DNA of 13,918 nucleotides from Pseudomonadales bacterium (GTDB lineage: Bacteria; Pseudomonadota; Gammaproteobacteria; Pseudomonadales; UBA3067), in the NCBI GenBank assembly GCA_016763235.1, contig JAESUE010000095.1, positions 1-13,918 of the forward strand, read 5' to 3'. Position numbers and translations under genes: made by a program. The notes under the pieces are model-generated. The model was not told where the DNA came from and ran no database searches. It saw only the letters and a program-made list of their open reading frames with translations. Positions 6,262 to 13,497 of the stretch are shown here, one piece after another (the first letter of the stretch is position 1; every line of letters begins with the position of its first letter).

Positions 6262-6470
6262 AATCTCAGGCCGGTCTTCTGACTCAGTATCAACTTACTT
6301 TGCGGCTTTCCCAATTCTCATCAGTGGCATATCAAGAAGCCCTAAACAAAGCAACGATAAACGACTTGTTTATAGACTTCCCTAGCAAGGGTTTTTAAAA
6401 CCCGCTAACAAAGTAATCCTCATTACAGCGCTGGGCACGCATCGGAATTTAACCGATTTCCCGATTATCT
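6262..6470 (-). promoter_or_regulatory. Cobalamin (B12) riboswitch
   Basis: On the minus strand the leader of bluB holds the conserved B12 box AGTCAGAAGACCGGCC (6284-6269) at its 3' end. Towards its 5' end are the core elements GGGAAATCGGTTAAATTCCG, then GCCCAGCGCTGTAATGAGG, matching the GGGAA..GGTG.AA.TCC and GCCC(G)C.ACTGTA pattern of this class. The total span of about 210 bases is normal. Adenosylcobalamin or a related corrinoid would bind and shut off bluB when B12 is plentiful. Confidence 0.93.
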
Positions 6471-6518
6471 GAACATTCAATTATGCTCAAGCACCTAAGA
6501 TTTTATGTTTTAAATTTG

Positions 6519-6553
6519 GTAACTATTCAGCTCACGCCCAAACTCGCGCATAA
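6519..6553. repeat. Dispersed repeat copy with GTAACTATTCAG end
   Basis: GTAACTATTCAGCTCAC (6519-6535) is identical to 1753-1769. The following block, 6530-6553, matches 3979-4002 at 22 of 24 bases, centred on TCGCGCATAA. This copy joins two blocks that are found separately elsewhere, so it probably preserves one intact end of the parent element. It lies close upstream of the bluB leader. Confidence 0.65.
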
Positions 6554-6985
6554 GGGCGGTGATAACTTCGAGCGATATTTTATATGGAAAAACCATACAT
6601 TCCTAAGCGAATGCAAAATATTTTTATCGGCAATAAAAATGCGCGCTCTTATTGTTCACGTTTCGGAGTTTAGATTTGTTATTACCGCCTGCATAAAGCC
6701 CACACAGGGTTTTGGGGCGTTGTTATGGCCGAGACAAATTCTCGCTTGTGACAATCACGCCGCTGGGCTGCCAGATCATGCAGTTTTCAGCAATGACTCA
6801 TCGGCAACTCAGGCATAGTAAAATTATGGGATAATGCTGTATTAAACCACCCTCCAGCTTGCTCCTATGCGTAATCAACAGGGCCTTCAGGACACTCGAC
6901 AGCCTTTTTGCACCTCATTAATCATTGATAACTGCGCTAGCCCATCGGACGTAATCAGCAAAAAACCTCATGATACCCCTTAAAC

Positions 6986-7014
6986 TTAATGTTTTTCTGC
7001 TGGGCTTCTATACT
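6986..7014 (+). promoter_or_regulatory. Possible promoter of the haemolysin-III-like gene
   Basis: TTAATG (6986-6991) and TATACT (7009-7014) are separated by 17 bases, about 50 bases ahead of the GTG start. The -10 is good, the -35 weak. Confidence 0.4.
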
Positions 7015-7064
7015 CAACAAAGACATCCACAACTAGCCTCTATGCTTAACGATGGGGATTAACA

Positions 7065-7736
7065 GTGAACATCAGCAAAGAAGTGATACATTGCTTTTCT
7101 ACAGTAGAATCATTAGGAGAGAAGCTAGCAAATGCCATAACGCATGGTGTTGGCTTAGCACTCAGTATATTTGGATTTACGCTGCTTATAGTCTTTAGCT
7201 TGGCCTACATGGACCATATCCGGGTTTTAAGCGCGACCGTTTACGGTACAACCTTAATGCTGGTTTTTCTTGCATCAACGTTATATCACTCAGCCAAAAC
7301 AGACCGTGCTAAACGTTTCTTCCGAACGTTTGACCACTGTGCCATTTATTTACTGATTGCGGGCACCTATACACCTATCCTTCTTCTTGGAATTAAAGGT
7401 GAGCTCGGCAATATTATGCTTGGCATTATTTGGAGCATGGCCTTACTAGGTTGTATCTTTAAAATATTCTTTTGGAACCATTTCGAACGCATATCATTAT
7501 TTTTATATATTGGCATGGGATGGTTAGCTGTGGTTATCGCCTACCCTCTCGTTCAGTCCATGGATTTCAATAGCATACTTCTGTTATTGGCAGGAGGCGT
7601 TATTTATACCGCCGGAACGTGGTTCTTTAGCAGAGACCATATCCCTTACAACCATGCCACATGGCATGTTTTTGTTCTGGGTGGTAGTGCTTGCCACTTT
7701 TTTGCGATTTACCACTATGTGATCCCCTTCGCATAG
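7065..7736 (+). CDS. Haemolysin III / PAQR family membrane protein
   Basis: A 223-residue protein with seven predicted membrane helices and the family signatures ANAITHGVG (22-30), STLYHS (71-76), FDHCAIYLLIAGTYTP (89-104) and HATWHVFVLGGSACH (197-211). The zinc-site residues of the PAQR superfamily are all present: Ser71 and His75 (SxxxH), Asp90, and His197 and His201 (HxxxH). Despite the historical name, most bacterial members are not proven toxins, and a role in membrane lipid or fluidity balance has been proposed for relatives. The start is a GTG at 7065 with GGGG seven bases before it; no better ATG exists at the family N-terminus. The GAPDH gene follows 48 bp later with its own strong ribosome site, so they may be cotranscribed. 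Confidence 0.92.
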   Translation: MNISKEVIHCFSTVESLGEKLANAITHGVGLALSIFGFTLLIVFSLAYMDHIRVLSATVYGTTLMLVFLASTLYHSAKTDRAKRFFRTFDHCAIYLLIAGTYTPILLLGIKGELGNIMLGIIWSMALLGCIFKIFFWNHFERISLFLYIGMGWLAVVIAYPLVQSMDFNSILLLLAGGVIYTAGTWFFSRDHIPYNHATWHVFVLGGSACHFFAIYHYVIPFA

Positions 7737-7784
7737 ACAGAAATTTGAACCAATAGATTGTCACCAACATAAAAGGAGATCGTT

Positions 7785-8813
7785 ATGTCTATTCGCATCG
7801 CAATTAATGGTTTTGGAAGGATTGGAAGAAACGTATTACGCGCACTTTACGATAATGGATACAGGGACAAAATACAGGTAGTCGCCATCAACGACTTAGG
7901 CGAAGGTAGCGTTAACGCTCACCTACTCCGTTACGATACCGTGCATGGCAGATTTAACGGCGATGTAAACTACCAAAAGGATGAAGATAATAAAGGCATC
8001 ATGACTATAAATGGTGACCCTATCTCAATTCTGTCTGAACGAGACCCATCAACTCTACCTTGGGGTGATTTGGATATCGATATCGTATTTGAATGCACGG
8101 GCTTGTTTGCCAGCCGTGATGCTGCAGCCGCGCACCTCACTGCTGGTGCCAAAAAAGTAATTGTATCCGCGCCTTCCAGTGGAGCGGATGCCACTATTGT
8201 TTATGGCGTAAACGAACACACACTTAACGACAGCCATCGTATTATATCGAATGCATCGTGCACCACCAATTGTTTAGCGCCTGTTGCCAAGCCGATTAAC
8301 GATGCTATTGGTATACAAAAAGGGGTGATGACAACCATCCATTCAATCACCAATGATCAAGCCCTCACCGATGTTTATCATAGCGATTTGCGCCGTGCGC
8401 GATGTGCCACACAGTCTATGATTCCCACAAAAACCGGTGCTGCAGCCGCCGTTGGCTTGGTATTACCCGAACTGGCCGGAAAACTCGATGGCATGGCCAT
8501 GCGGGTACCTGTGGTAAATGTTTCCGTTATCGACTTTACCTTTACAACCGCAAGAGACACCAGTGTCGAAGAAATTAATGACATAATGAGGGAAGCCGCA
8601 AAAACATCAAGGGGAGGCATCTTACAGATAAACGAAGAGCCGCTTGTATCCATTGATTTTAACCATTGCGCAGCAAGTGCTACATTCGATTGCACGCAAA
8701 CCCATGTTTACGAGAATTTAGTCAAGGTGATTGCCTGGTATGACAACGAGTGGGGTTTTTCAAATCGAATGCTCGATAATGCATTGGTATTTGCAGCAGT
8801 TTCTACCAAGTGA
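7785..8813 (+). CDS. Type I glyceraldehyde-3-phosphate dehydrogenase (erythrose-4-phosphate dehydrogenase-like N-terminus)
   Basis: A 342-residue phosphorylating aldehyde dehydrogenase of central carbon metabolism. GFGRIGR (10-16) is the nucleotide motif, SNASCTTNC carries the catalytic Cys159, and His186 in TTIHS is the expected partner. The C-terminal WYDNEWGFSNRM is canonical. The coenzyme loop AINDLGEGSVNAHLLRYDT resembles Epd in the AHLLxYDT part. The phosphate-binding and substrate loops (SITNDQ, TKTGAAAAVG) are of the GAPDH type and not the Epd type (compare VDTKLAAG in E. coli Epd). GAPDH is therefore favoured, but the true substrate is uncertain. Asp37 after IN suggests NAD preference. 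AAGGAG lies seven bases before the ATG. It converges on the unknown gene at 8861; no clear terminator was found in the 47 bp between. Confidence 0.9.
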   Translation: MSIRIAINGFGRIGRNVLRALYDNGYRDKIQVVAINDLGEGSVNAHLLRYDTVHGRFNGDVNYQKDEDNKGIMTINGDPISILSERDPSTLPWGDLDIDIVFECTGLFASRDAAAAHLTAGAKKVIVSAPSSGADATIVYGVNEHTLNDSHRIISNASCTTNCLAPVAKPINDAIGIQKGVMTTIHSITNDQALTDVYHSDLRRARCATQSMIPTKTGAAAAVGLVLPELAGKLDGMAMRVPVVNVSVIDFTFTTARDTSVEEINDIMREAAKTSRGGILQINEEPLVSIDFNHCAASATFDCTQTHVYENLVKVIAWYDNEWGFSNRMLDNALVFAAVSTK

Positions 8814-8860
8814 ACTAGTGTGAGAATATCACCTTATAGAAGCAGAGCAGGAAATCGCCA

Positions 8861-9562
8861 CTATGAGCGCCATCGCTTTATTTTCTGTTCAATCAAACCT
8901 CTTATTTCATCCATAAAACGGAGGTTTTCTTCTGCTAAATAAAATTCGACCACTACATTATCGACAAAAGAATAACTATTGCAGACAGTAAATGTTTCAC
9001 TTCGCTGAAAAGGTTTGGATTGCAAAACGCAACGCGCCACCCAAAAATCGAAGGAGTGATCAGGTAAAGGGATTTTCTCGGCAGGGTTTAATTTTAATAC
9101 CGTCCATACTTTGGGTGATTTGGGGGTTCGGAAAACCTGGTAGTACTCACCCTTTTGCATCACCTGCCTATTCTGATACCGACCAGTGCCCCGCCAGAGG
9201 TTGGAATAACGCTGTGGATTCTGTAGTTCTTTAATTTGTGTATCATTCCAAACACGAATCAAGCCTTTAATATTTCGAGATACGCGCCCTTGCCCGACTT
9301 CATAACCTGAAATATTAGCACTGAGTTCTTCTTCACTAATACTAAAAATAGCCACCTCATCACTTTGAAACTGGCTGGTAAACCAGCGCACCGACAAGTT
9401 CATAAAGCCTTCGGGGCCATATTCTGCGGGAATAAAGAAGTCGTATGAACCCAGCCGAATTTGTGTATCCCCTGCAAGAGAATAAATCGCGGTCAAAATA
9501 TATGTGCTTATTGACAGCACCAATACCGCCAGCACTGTATAGATTCTTGTTTTAATCGTCAT
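8861..9562 (-). CDS. Single-pass membrane or secreted protein of unknown function
   Basis: A 233-residue protein I do not recognise. A hydrophobic segment at about 8-28 after a short basic start suggests a membrane anchor or uncleaved signal, leaving roughly 205 residues outside the cytoplasm. The C-terminal part has two cysteines (Cys178 and Cys194) that could form a disulfide, and ends in a charged amphipathic helix rich in Glu and Lys. Many aromatic residues occur in the middle, as in a beta-rich domain. Its ATG overlaps the stop of the aminopropyltransferase homologue by four bases (ATGA), with AGAGGG just upstream, so it is translationally coupled and likely a partner of that enzyme. It is the last gene of the minus-strand cluster and converges with the GAPDH gene. 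Confidence 0.8.
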   Translation of the reverse strand: MTIKTRIYTVLAVLVLSISTYILTAIYSLAGDTQIRLGSYDFFIPAEYGPEGFMNLSVRWFTSQFQSDEVAIFSISEEELSANISGYEVGQGRVSRNIKGLIRVWNDTQIKELQNPQRYSNLWRGTGRYQNRQVMQKGEYYQVFRTPKSPKVWTVLKLNPAEKIPLPDHSFDFWVARCVLQSKPFQRSETFTVCNSYSFVDNVVVEFYLAEENLRFMDEIRGLIEQKIKRWRS

Positions 9563-11277
9563 TCGACCCTCTCTGCTTGCTCTATCATGCCCTCATCCAC
9601 CGCCCATGCTTGATGGTGATAGTGATACAGCTGATGACTTCCCAGTTTATTTATCTTCACCTCAGGAAGCCCTGAAAAAAAGTGTGTGGAAAACTGAAAC
9701 GCTGCAAGCATTAAGTCCTTCGTTACCCACGCATCGTTTACAGGAAGGGTTGATGATGAGTTTTTCAGGCGTTCAAAGGGTGATTTACCCATCTTTGTTG
9801 CTATAGTCCAGCCCCACTCACCAAAGCTTGGAACATTTTGATGGTATTGCTCCACAGAAGAAAAACCTGCTGAACGAATTGTTTTACCAATACTGAGAAA
9901 AGCTTTTTTGGCATGAAAAGGTGAAGTGGACTGCACCGCCATCACCCCATCACCCGCTAATAACTGCCGTAGTCGAACATAAAAATGGTTGCTATACAGT
10001 TTATTTAAATCAGGATGACTGGGGTCAGGAAGATCCACAATGATCGCATCGTAGCTATTTCCCGCATCGAGCAGTTGGTCTATTTCTATAAAGGCATCGC
10101 CATTAATCACATCGACCGTGGGATGGTTTAAGGAAGACTCATTCAGCTTTACCAACGCTTTTTGATAAGCCGGTAGTTCTCCATCTCCATCAAACTCACC
10201 CTTAAAAAAATCTAATAATTGATTATCTAAATCAACTAAAGTCACTTCTTTCGGATTCCAGCGTAGAATATCTCGTAGAGCCAACCCGTCCCCTCCGCCG
10301 ATAACCAGTATCTTCTCCGTTCGGGCTGAGCTATATAAGGCAGGGTAAACCAGCATACTGTGGTATATCACCTCATCGTTCGATGCAAATTGTAATCGAC
10401 CATTAATATACAAACTATAAATCGTCGCCTTATTTTTAATATGCCGCTCAGTAATGGAAAAGTGTTGGTAATTGGTGGATTCACTGTGAACTACTTTATC
10501 TTTATACAACACGTTACTCATACGTGTCAGAGTGTCTTCACCCAAAGCAAATAGCAGCGCCACCAGTAACGCGACAAACACATGGGCGAACAATAAGAAC
10601 AAGGGCATAGAAATATACGCCCAATAACGCAGAAGAAAAAACAATCCGGCCAGTAAATTAGCCGAAGCAGTGAGAGAAGCTGCCGTGGTAATATCCACAC
10701 GCAACATAAACAGCACCCAAATTGCAGCGCCTAAGCCAGCACCAATATAATCTACGCCGTAGATCATGCCCGTATTATGTTGCAGATGTTCTTTATGAAG
10801 CGTCTCTCTAACCCTGGCAATGAGAGGTATCTCCATCCCCAAAAGAAAACCCAATATAAAACCTACAAAAAATGGAAAAAAAGAAACCAGATCAGCGCTA
10901 TATTTTATAAAAGAACCATAAAGGTTAATGTCAAAAGGTAGGCCGTAGGTTTCAACAATGGCCTGCGGTAACAGCACTACAAAACCCACTACCGCCGCAA
11001 TCACCAATACGCTACCTGCCCCTACTGCAGCCACAAGCACTTCTAAACAAGCAAAAGCAGTAAAAGGGTTTTTAAAGTATTTTGCTGAAAAAGAACCTAC
11101 ACCCATAGCAACGATCATAATCCCGATCATGCCGTAAATAGCAGTTTCTACCGAGCCAAGAATTCGCCCCGCATAATGAGAAAGCAGGTATTCGTAAATG
11201 AGACCACAGCCTGCCAACACGCCCATGATTAATATTAAACTCAGGTCATGGAACAGCTTATCGTTGGTTTTACTCAT
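9559..11277 (-). CDS. Membrane-fused spermidine synthase-like protein (COG4262 type)
   Basis: A 572-residue protein with about seven to eight membrane helices in the first 245 residues and a soluble aminopropyltransferase-fold domain from about 268 to 500. Visible marks are YQHFSITE (270-277), GRLQFASNDEVIYHS (293-307), the SAM-type motif GGGDG (327-331), Asp351 (LVDLD), NGDAF (392-396), DLPDP (415-419), LYSNHFY (427-433) and PSFGEWGW (483-490). The DLPDP and FGEWGW forms are typical of the membrane-fused COG4262 group. Classical SpeE has YHE where this has YHS, so spermidine synthesis cannot be assumed. The ATG at 11277 has no Shine-Dalgarno. The 217 bp before it hold two hairpins. The gene shares a four-base overlap with the downstream unknown. 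The substrate may be a polyamine at the inner membrane. Confidence 0.88.
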   Translation of the reverse strand: MSKTNDKLFHDLSLILIMGVLAGCGLIYEYLLSHYAGRILGSVETAIYGMIGIMIVAMGVGSFSAKYFKNPFTAFACLEVLVAAVGAGSVLVIAAVVGFVVLLPQAIVETYGLPFDINLYGSFIKYSADLVSFFPFFVGFILGFLLGMEIPLIARVRETLHKEHLQHNTGMIYGVDYIGAGLGAAIWVLFMLRVDITTAASLTASANLLAGLFFLLRYWAYISMPLFLLFAHVFVALLVALLFALGEDTLTRMSNVLYKDKVVHSESTNYQHFSITERHIKNKATIYSLYINGRLQFASNDEVIYHSMLVYPALYSSARTEKILVIGGGDGLALRDILRWNPKEVTLVDLDNQLLDFFKGEFDGDGELPAYQKALVKLNESSLNHPTVDVINGDAFIEIDQLLDAGNSYDAIIVDLPDPSHPDLNKLYSNHFYVRLRQLLAGDGVMAVQSTSPFHAKKAFLSIGKTIRSAGFSSVEQYHQNVPSFGEWGWTIATKMGKSPFERLKNSSSTLPVNDAWVTKDLMLAAFQFSTHFFSGLPEVKINKLGSHQLYHYHHQAWAVDEGMIEQAERVE

Positions 11278-11333
11278 TGGAGGCTGGATATTTTATATTT
11301 CCGCTTAGCAAACATTTATTTAACTGAAGGGAA

Positions 11334-11364
11334 GCTCTAAAAATGGTCCTTTTTTCGTGAGAGC
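11334..11364. repeat. Imperfect hairpin upstream of the COG4262 gene
   Basis: GCTCTAAAAA and a T-run followed four bases later by AGAGC form an imperfect stem around TGGTCC. Its left arm, AGCTCTAAAAA followed by ATG, matches the bluB-downstream hairpin at 5403-5417, so the two may be versions of one dispersed hairpin. It lies 57-87 bp before the COG4262 start. Confidence 0.35.
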
Positions 11365-11470
11365 AAAGAAATACCGCACAGAGAACCACCGTGCATAAAG
11401 CATACATGAAGATTCGGGTAAAGAACTAGCCGGCTATCGCGGAAAAAGTGCATTTTCAGCGCCGCCCTGA

Positions 11471-11496
11471 AACAGTTGTTCAGCAGAACAACTGTT
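11471..11496 (-). terminator. Perfect 11-bp stem at the end of the DUF350 gene
   Basis: AACAGTTGTTC and GAACAACTGTT pair perfectly around a four-base loop, overlapping the DUF350 stop codon. On the minus strand only TTTC follows, so it would be a weak terminator or a pause or processing site that lowers expression of the downstream enzyme genes. Confidence 0.5.
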
Positions 11497-12397
11497 AACT
11501 GAACAGGGATAGCATGACCAGAGCGATGGCAATAAAGATAGAGCCTTCAATAGCACCCACTGCGACATTTTTTTGATGATCGACTTCATCCACTACATCG
11601 ATGCCTGATAAAATCACCTTGCGTGATATAAAGGCCAGTAAAGATAACAAAATCGAGAATAACACCGTCAGCATCAGCCATGCCGCCACGGCTGCTGCAA
11701 GCTGCTTTTCATTGTATATAATCAAACCCGATGCAGCAGACATTACGAGAGCGACCCCCACCAAATGCCCCAGGTAGCGTAATGAAATGGCAATATTTCC
11801 TGAGCGAAAGGCTTCTTGTAAACAACCCTCAGGATGGCGCTTTTCGTAAATAAATAAACGCGCACGCGTGACCAGTGCTAACAATAACTGAACAAATATA
11901 AACGCGATTAAAACAACACCCAGCCCCATAACAGAAGCGCTCTCGACCCACAGAATAACAGCTCTTAATACCAAACCTGTAGCCAGAATATTCGCCATAT
12001 CCACAAAGGCAGCGGCAATATTCCCCTTATTTATTTCATCCTGTAGCGAAATGCCGGTAAGCACCAGTTTATCTTGAATTAAGCGCCCAGCTTTAATCAA
12101 GATAATACCCAACACACCATAAGCGAGCACCATGCCGCTTTCAGTTAGCAGGTCATCCTCTGCTTCACCAGAAAGTACGCCCATAAGCATAAATGCCAGA
12201 GCCAAAACACCGCCCGAAAATGACAATCCGAAGGCAAAATTATCTCTCTCTGCCAGCTCGTTGGTGGCATGTACATTTGCCACCAAACCATAAAAAAAGC
12301 GCAGTGCAATAATCAAAATAACGGCAATAAATAGGTCAATAAACAGTACCGTAAAAAGCCAACGATCTACGCTTGTTAATAAAAAATACTCGCTCAT
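11495..12397 (-). CDS. Double DUF350 membrane protein (YjfL-like)
   Basis: A 300-residue integral membrane protein with about eight helices. Four similar units spaced 73-76 residues apart each carry an N-x-A pattern at the start of a helix: DNFAFG, GNIAAA, GNIAIS and KNVAVG (near 53, 126, 201 and 277). This is the DUF350 signature in two tandem copies, as in E. coli YjfL relatives. The function of DUF350 is not established; it often sits near PspA-type and polyamine-related genes. The ATG at 12397 is preferred: AAGGAT lies about ten bases upstream, whereas the alternative TTG at 12406 would leave no room for a ribosome site. It follows the lipoprotein gene by 23 bp and is surely cotranscribed with it. 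Confidence 0.88.
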   Translation of the reverse strand: MSEYFLLTSVDRWLFTVLFIDLFIAVILIIALRFFYGLVANVHATNELAERDNFAFGLSFSGGVLALAFMLMGVLSGEAEDDLLTESGMVLAYGVLGIILIKAGRLIQDKLVLTGISLQDEINKGNIAAAFVDMANILATGLVLRAVILWVESASVMGLGVVLIAFIFVQLLLALVTRARLFIYEKRHPEGCLQEAFRSGNIAISLRYLGHLVGVALVMSAASGLIIYNEKQLAAAVAAWLMLTVLFSILLSLLAFISRKVILSGIDVVDEVDHQKNVAVGAIEGSIFIAIALVMLSLFS

Positions 12398-12420
12398 GGC
12401 AATCAATATCCTTTTAGGGA

Positions 12421-13410
12421 TTACTTTCCTCGTGAAATGCCGCGCGTTGTGCGGCTGCTGCTATTTCTTGCGCTACTTTGGTAACTCGATTTATACTTAT
12501 TACTACTAGAATTTTTACTATAGGGGCTGGTGAATACCGCTTTCGATTGAGCCGTACTCGCTCGACTCAAGCCGCTGGCACCCGCCCTTGTGCGCGCATA
12601 AGGGCTGGTAAAACGCTTCCCTTGGCTGCGAAAATCCTTTTTGACTGCTCGCTCTCGTACACTTTGACTTACTTTATTACGAGGGGAGCTGTAACTCCGC
12701 CGGCCAACATCATGGTAGTAACTATATCGACGACGCCCTCCCCAATCACCGTAATAGGTTCGTCCACCTCCCAGCAGCCGAGAAATCAAGGCATACTGAC
12801 CGTACCAAACCCAGAAGGAGTTACCCCCGGAACCACTCCACTGGCCGTAACTCGGATTACCCACCATTTGCTGCGCTGGAATATTCGACCCACTGCCAAC
12901 CGCCGCTTGCTCTGCTGCGGCACTGATGGCATTCACACGGGCAAGGCTACCACCAGACAAATCCGCCAACACATTCACTGGGTCAGAAAGTGCATCACTA
13001 AACATCGCGATAGATGTCGCTTGCCGCAGAGCATGAAGCTCCTGCATCCGATCCTGTAAGGTGGGGAACTCACTAAAACTCAGAGAACCTTCCTGAAGAT
13101 CTGATACTGTCTCCAAACGAGACTGAAGCCCCTGAAACAATGGGCCAGAAGAAGTAGCATCTTGCGCAATAACGCTGGTTAACTCGTATAAAACGGGACG
13201 CGCATCGCTCAACAGAATCGCATACTGCTTTAATAATACGGCGTTGCGCACCTGATCACTATCTAATGCACGTTCCAGATTTTGCAACTCAGATTTAACC
13301 GCCGTAATTCCCACCACAACGCGCTCCAGCTCACGCTCTTGCTCTTGCTCACCGCAACCGGAAAGAATTAAAAGCAGCAACACCACCACTGCAAACCTTG
13401 GTATCAGCAT
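12421..13410 (-). CDS. Lipoprotein with YgiB/YjfM-like C-terminal region
   Basis: A 329-residue protein with a lipoprotein signal peptide (hydrophobic 6-17, lipobox LSGC with Cys19). The residue after Cys is Gly, so export to the outer membrane is plausible. Residues 21-60 look like a coiled coil rich in Glu and Arg; 60-170 are helical. From 190 on it is low-complexity: SGGNSFWVWYGQY, RLLGGG (211-216), then a Tyr/Arg/Ser-rich basic tail with two FTSPY repeats (267-271 and 293-297) ending in SRG. The order S-F-W, G-x-Y, RL-GGG and a Ser/Arg tail resembles the C-terminal part of E. coli YgiB (DUF1190), but the N-terminal half does not, so this is a comparison and not a family assignment. The start ATG overlaps the end of a leader ORF and has no Shine-Dalgarno of its own. 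Confidence 0.82.
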   Translation of the reverse strand: MLIPRFAVVVLLLLILSGCGEQEQERELERVVVGITAVKSELQNLERALDSDQVRNAVLLKQYAILLSDARPVLYELTSVIAQDATSSGPLFQGLQSRLETVSDLQEGSLSFSEFPTLQDRMQELHALRQATSIAMFSDALSDPVNVLADLSGGSLARVNAISAAAEQAAVGSGSNIPAQQMVGNPSYGQWSGSGGNSFWVWYGQYALISRLLGGGRTYYGDWGGRRRYSYYHDVGRRSYSSPRNKVSQSVRERAVKKDFRSQGKRFTSPYARTRAGASGLSRASTAQSKAVFTSPYSKNSSSNKYKSSYQSSARNSSSRTTRGISRGK

Positions 13411-13442
13411 GATTTATTTTGCCCAAGTACTTTGTTTGACAT
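13404..13442 (-). CDS. 12-codon leader ORF overlapping the lipoprotein start
   Basis: Encodes MSNKVLGQNKSC. It has AAAGGGG five bases before its ATG, the strongest ribosome site in this operon. Its stop codon lies just past the lipoprotein ATG (TCATGCTGA), in another frame. The lipoprotein ATG lacks a Shine-Dalgarno, so its translation probably depends on ribosomes ending this ORF. An upstream in-frame ATG would give MNKGVL before it, but that start has no ribosome site. Confidence 0.5.
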   Translation of the reverse strand: MSNKVLGQNKSC

Positions 13443-13497
13443 GAGAACCCCTTTATTCATTTTAAATTCCATAATGGGGTTCAACAAGAAATTAGCA

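Larger units (their letters stand above)
6480..7064. other. Gene-poor stretch with one repeat copy
   Basis: About 585 bp without a convincing gene. A 111-codon plus-strand frame (6483-6818) exists, but it begins across a dispersed repeat, lacks a ribosome site and shows no domain. The stretch contains the upstream part of the bluB transcript on one strand, a repeat copy at 6519-6553, and a possible promoter for the haemolysin-III gene at 6986-7014. The remainder is unassigned and may be decayed coding sequence. Confidence 0.6.

Noticed and set aside
6483..6818. 111-codon plus-strand frame opposite the bluB leader region
   Set aside because: It starts over a dispersed repeat, has no ribosome site, no domain, and a composition like random translation of repeat DNA.
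8814..8860. Terminator between the convergent GAPDH and 233-residue protein genes
   Set aside because: Only a four-to-five-base stem (GTGA/TCAC) is visible, without a T-run.
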